From Ditylenchus dipsaci (lineage: Eukaryota; Nematoda; Chromadorea; Rhabditida; Anguinidae), in assembly GCA_004194705.1 (NCBI GenBank), contig SADC01000909.1:248001-312000 (forward strand): a stretch of 64,000 nucleotides of DNA, written 5' to 3'. The notes under the pieces were generated by a model. The model did not search any database. It was not told the DNA's origin and was given only the letters and a program-made list of their open reading frames with translations. Below, piece by piece: positions 60,730 through 64,000 of this stretch (positions within the stretch are counted from its first letter, which is position 1; the number at the start of each line of letters is the position of its first letter). The position numbers were made by a program, and so were the translations under genes.

Positions 60730-61121
60730 CAGGGCTGCCATATTGGCAAAAAAATCAGACACTACCAGAGCCCATAACTTTTGATTTACAAGACAAATAG
60801 TCTGATTTTTTTCTGTGTATAACTATAATGCACAGGTACACCCTGAAAAAAGTTGTCACCCTTCACTCCATCTTTTTCACAAGTTTTTGACTTTTAAAGT
60901 GTCTGATTTTCTGTTTTGGCCAAAAACAGAAAATCAGACACTTTAAAAGTCAAAAACTTGTGAAAAAGATGGAGTGAAGGGTGACAACTTTTTTCAGGGT
61001 GTACCTGTGCATTATAGTTATACACAGAAAAAAATCAGACTATTTTGTCTTGTAAATCAAAAGTTGTGGGCTCTGGTAGTGTCTGATTTGTGTCTGATTT
61101 TTTGCCAATATGGCAGCCCTG
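60730..61121. mobile_element. 392-bp palindromic hAT-type MITE, 8-bp duplication GATTAAGC
   Basis: Ends CAGGGCTGCCATATTGGC / GCCAATATGGCAGCCCTG with exact GATTAAGC on both sides; the halves are inverted almost base for base, joined at AAAACAGAAAATCAGACACT. CAGGGCTG is a typical hAT end. Confidence 0.93.
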
Positions 61122-61391
61122 GATTAAGCCCATCGGACTAGAATTCTGATCCACCCAATCGAATTATTGCAAAAAGTTTACCGCTGATTTTGCTTATCTC
61201 TGAATTTTCTCTGTTTGAACTTGAAGATTTTTCTTGCTATCAAAACGTTTGCTATACCTTAGAAATCATTTTGAGTACTGAATGCTTAAAACTTAAAAAT
61301 AAAATTTTGTAATCAAAAGAAATTGAGTGAAAATTAAAAAAAAAACCATGATACCCTTTATGGTCATTTCATAACTTTGATTTGAGTATTG

Positions 61392-61562
61392 TACAGTCAA
61401 ACCTGTATAAACGGACACTCCGATTAACGGACACCCCGATAAACGAACACCGCGGTCAACCGATTTGGTCAAGTGAACGACATTTATTGGAAAACGTACC
61501 CCTGACAAACGGACACCTTTCATCGGTTCCGAGGGGTGTCCATTTATCCAGGTTTGAATGTA
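61392..61562. mobile_element. MITE with CAGTCAAACCTGTATAAACGGACACC ends
   Basis: TACAGTCAAACCTGTATAAA at the left; TTATCCAGGTTTGAATGTA at the right; internal CGATTAACGGACACC and CGATAAACGAACACC units. Sits just upstream of the first SAM50 exon. Confidence 0.8.
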
Positions 61563-61623
61563 CCCTATTATTGTCTGTGTGCTTTAATTATTAACCTAGT
61601 TGTCGTTTTTACTAATTTTTCAG

Positions 61624-63617
61624 ATTTCAATGATCCAGGAACTTATCTCAGGGCGGAGGTTGTTCGTGCAAATGCAGAACAGTCTAATTGTGTTGTTGAA
61701 GGCAAGTGTATATTCGGATAATGCATCATAATTCATCTTGTGACTTTTTTTAGATGTGCAATTTCACGTGACAAGCAAAAGTGGGAAGCTAAATACTAAA
61801 GTTGATGCGTTGGTCAAGGAAATCTCTGAGCTCTATAACAGCAATAATCTCGACGAATTAGTCAAAAATTCGCATCTCTGCGCCCGCCATATGAAGGTAT
61901 CTTAATTTGCACGGTTCGCTTTCGCCTTTTTTGTTAATATGTAGCAAAATTTTTAGCACGTGGGACTGTTCGAAGAATGCACGCCATTTATCACAACTTC
62001 GCATAAGGGCCTGAATTCTTACACAGTCGATTTTATCGTCCAAGAACCGAGGCCTCTCAAAGGTGGAGTAAAATTAGAGATGACAATGGCTGGAAACCCT
62101 TGTGGCAGTTTATTATTGGGAAAAGAAGTTTTATTTTTCGTCACTCATATTTCGATAGTTTTTTTTATAATTGTAGAGTGTTTTTGGAAGAGGCGAATCA
62201 GCGGATCTGTCTTTCACTAAAACTATGGCTGGTCACAATTTCAACTTCACAGCTGCTAAGCCATTCCTTGGATGGCAAAGGTACTCGAATGTGGTTGGGT
62301 CTGCTTTCAGGACTTTAGACAATGTGCCATGGAACAGCTCACATCTCACAGAAAATGGATTTGCACTTAGATACAATGGTCAAATTCTCTCAAAAAAACT
62401 TATGCATTCCTTGTGTTTCTATTTTGTGAGCATCTCTCACACTGATATTTTTAAAATGATGGCTTATTTAAGGGTTGGAGACGTTTTGATCCTCTTGCGA
62501 ACGCACCTATTCAGGTACGGGAGCATGCTGGTAAATTTGAGCTTCATGTGCTCACTGAAAACTGTTTGTTTGGGATGTTATAGGTCACACGACAAAGATT
62601 TCGTTTGAAAATACACTTTCAAGAGATACTAGAGATCGGCCTATCTTAGGTGATTTCTCCAATTTATATTTTGTTGTATTTTTCACTGTAATAAATATAT
62701 ACATTTACAGCTTCATCTGGAGCCTTTTTTAAGTGGTCCCAAGAATATGCTGGTAAGTTTTTCGTCACTTTCTAGTCGTGCCATGGTCGTCTATGATCGT
62801 TAATTTATAAGATTTTAGGTCTATTGGGGGATTCTGCTTTTGTAAAGCATCAATTTGATGTTCAAGTAACTAAAACTAATTTTTTTTAAGTCATCATTTC
62901 CTGCTTTAGGCTGCAGCTCCGCTTTTCTTCGGTGCTTTTATCGGTGCTTCGTTACGCATGGCCCATTTACAAGGACTGGGGGCAGGAGCATTCATTTACT
63001 TGACAGAGTATACTTAGGAGGTCTGCTGTTGTCGCTGTGTGAGTAACTCATCGTTCATTTGTTTTAGGTCCACACGATGTTCGTGGATTTGATCTGAACT
63101 CACTTGGAACACGTGCTGGTACCTGTAGTCTTGGTGGAGCATCTTCGTTGGCTGCAGCGTTTCATGTTTACAGACCGCTAGTACCTGCTAATATGGTAGT
63201 TTTGTTTCATTTTCAACGTTTCCATCGAGTTAATTATACTGATCTAGCTCTACGCCATGGTTTTGTCACAGCTGGAATGTCTGCTCGGTACCAGTGCGAG
63301 ACAAAATCCCTCATCTGTGTTAATCTCTACTATTTCTAGGTTCGCGCAAGGAATTTGTTCAGGATATGGCGGAAAACCCTCGCGTATGTTGTTTTTAAAA
63401 CAATTTGTTCATTCTTTTGAATGTTTAGATCTCCGCAGGGATCGGGTTAACATTCGTCTACATGAATGCACTTCGTTTGGAGGTAAAACACCTTGTCATC
63501 AGTATTACATGATTTAAGCTATTTTCAGCTTAACTATGTCCATCCGTTGCGTTATGTCCCTGGTGATGTGTTCTCTGCTTCCGAGTTCAGTTCGGAGTGG
63601 GCGTCAACTTCTTATGA
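61624..63617 (+). CDS. SAMM50: SAM50 (outer-membrane beta-barrel assembly), 5' incomplete
   Basis: Omp85 protein of the mitochondrial SAM complex. First recognised exon follows TTTTTCAG at 61623: [20 protein letters not shown]; its GCAAGT donor is a GC type. The POTRA domain continues with [38 protein letters not shown] and [15 protein letters not shown]. Barrel exons: [46 protein letters not shown], then the loop-6 block [20 protein letters not shown] with its RGF motif, [33 protein letters not shown] one-base shift in GTTC near 63575 restores the terminal strand [10 protein letters not shown], which has the beta-signal pattern, ending at TGA 63615-63617. Another one-base gap is needed near 62960 (ATGGCCC), and splicing at 63195-63360 is unclear. 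The start codon is not found. Confidence 0.88.
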
Positions 63618-63724
63618 TTGGAAGGCAGTGCCTAAATAGGAAACATTTCGTTAGCGATAAAATTTCAATTTGTGTGAGCAATGCGATATGTGTTTATTGT
63701 TTTTGTCGTTGGCTGTATATTCTC

Positions 63725-63730
63725 AATAAA
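63725..63730 (+). promoter_or_regulatory. Likely polyadenylation signal of SAM50
   Basis: AATAAA about 110 bases after the inferred SAM50 stop and 115 bases before the ITPA start. Confidence 0.5.
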
Positions 63731-63844
63731 GCGTAAAGAGATTCTTACAAAGTTACATTGTGGCCTGATGTGTGGTTGGCAGAAGGCATTTACCCTAATT
63801 TTTCGTGGTTATCAGATAAATCGAGGTTTTCATTCTTCAATCAG

Positions 63845-64000
63845 ATGTATAAACGTACACTCAGCTTTGTCACTGGCAATAAGAACAAGTTGAAAGAAGT
63901 GCAAGTAAAGTTATTAAGGTTATTTAAGCAAATATCTAAAGCCATAATTTTAGGAATTGCTTGGACATATTTTTGATGTAATTTCTTTTATTGCTGTTAT
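63845..64000 (+). CDS. ITPA: Inosine triphosphate pyrophosphatase, 5' part
   Basis: Cleans non-canonical purine nucleotides (ITP, XTP) from the pool. Exon 1 (63845-63904) encodes MYKRTLSFVTGNKNKLKEVQ, with the family's nucleotide-binding TGNxxKLxEV motif; exon 2 starts at 63954 after TTTTAG with ELLGHIF and runs off the window. The ATG follows TCAATCAG directly. The gene begins 228 bp after the SAM50 stop on the same strand, the spacing of a downstream gene in a trans-spliced operon. Confidence 0.9.

Larger units (their letters stand above)
59998..61623. other. Divergent intergenic region, CLEC16A and SAM50
   Basis: Lies between the start of CLEC16A (minus) and the first recognised SAM50 exon (plus), so probably holds both promoters and the missing first SAM50 exon. 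Two MITEs occupy part of it. Confidence 0.45.

Overview
The window is nuclear DNA from an intron-rich, AT-rich, repeat-laden invertebrate animal. I base this on conserved metazoan genes broken by many short introns (often about 50 bp, GT-AG with a few GC-AG), the absence of any bacterial-style operon, and dense short palindromic DNA transposons. Several start codons sit 0-10 bases after a pyrimidine-rich ...AG that looks like a splice acceptor, which fits spliced-leader trans-splicing as in nematodes, flatworms or rotifers. A nematode is my best guess, but this is inference and no species is claimed.

Genes, left to right (all spliced; extents run start to stop codon). Two small minus-strand genes lie head-to-tail at 6.07-7.28 kb. 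A decayed hAT transposon occupies 7.76-9.54 kb. An unidentified spliced minus-strand gene at 11.24-12.05 kb lies wholly inside an inverted-repeat element. Minus strand: glutamate decarboxylase (15.17-21.02 kb), VMP1 (22.38-27.22 kb), a DNAJB6-type J protein (29.42-32.88 kb), a 68-residue protein (42.57-43.03 kb), GPN1 GTPase (46.92-48.38 kb) and CLEC16A (49.78-60.00 kb, including a 5-kb repeat-filled intron). Plus strand: SAM50 (61.62-63.62 kb, 5' end not found) followed closely by ITPA, which runs off the right edge. VMP1 and CLEC16A both act in autophagy and endomembrane traffic; otherwise the neighbours share no evident pathway.

Most of the rest is repeats. At least eight hairpin elements have exact 8-bp target-site duplications (hAT type). 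Six or more unrelated-looking families share CAGTC(G/A)A ends with TA targets (pogo/Tc1-mariner type). There are foldbacks built from poly-G tracts, and a recurrent multi-stem module carrying AAG|GTAAGT. Several are nested inside each other. The stretches 33.7-38 kb and 43.6-46.9 kb have no recognisable gene and fewer palindromes.

A practical caution: GAD, DNAJB, CLEC16A, SAM50 and probably the 11-12 kb gene each need one or more single-base corrections in or beside short homopolymers to keep a conserved frame. That pattern looks like uncorrected sequencing indels rather than five independent pseudogenes.
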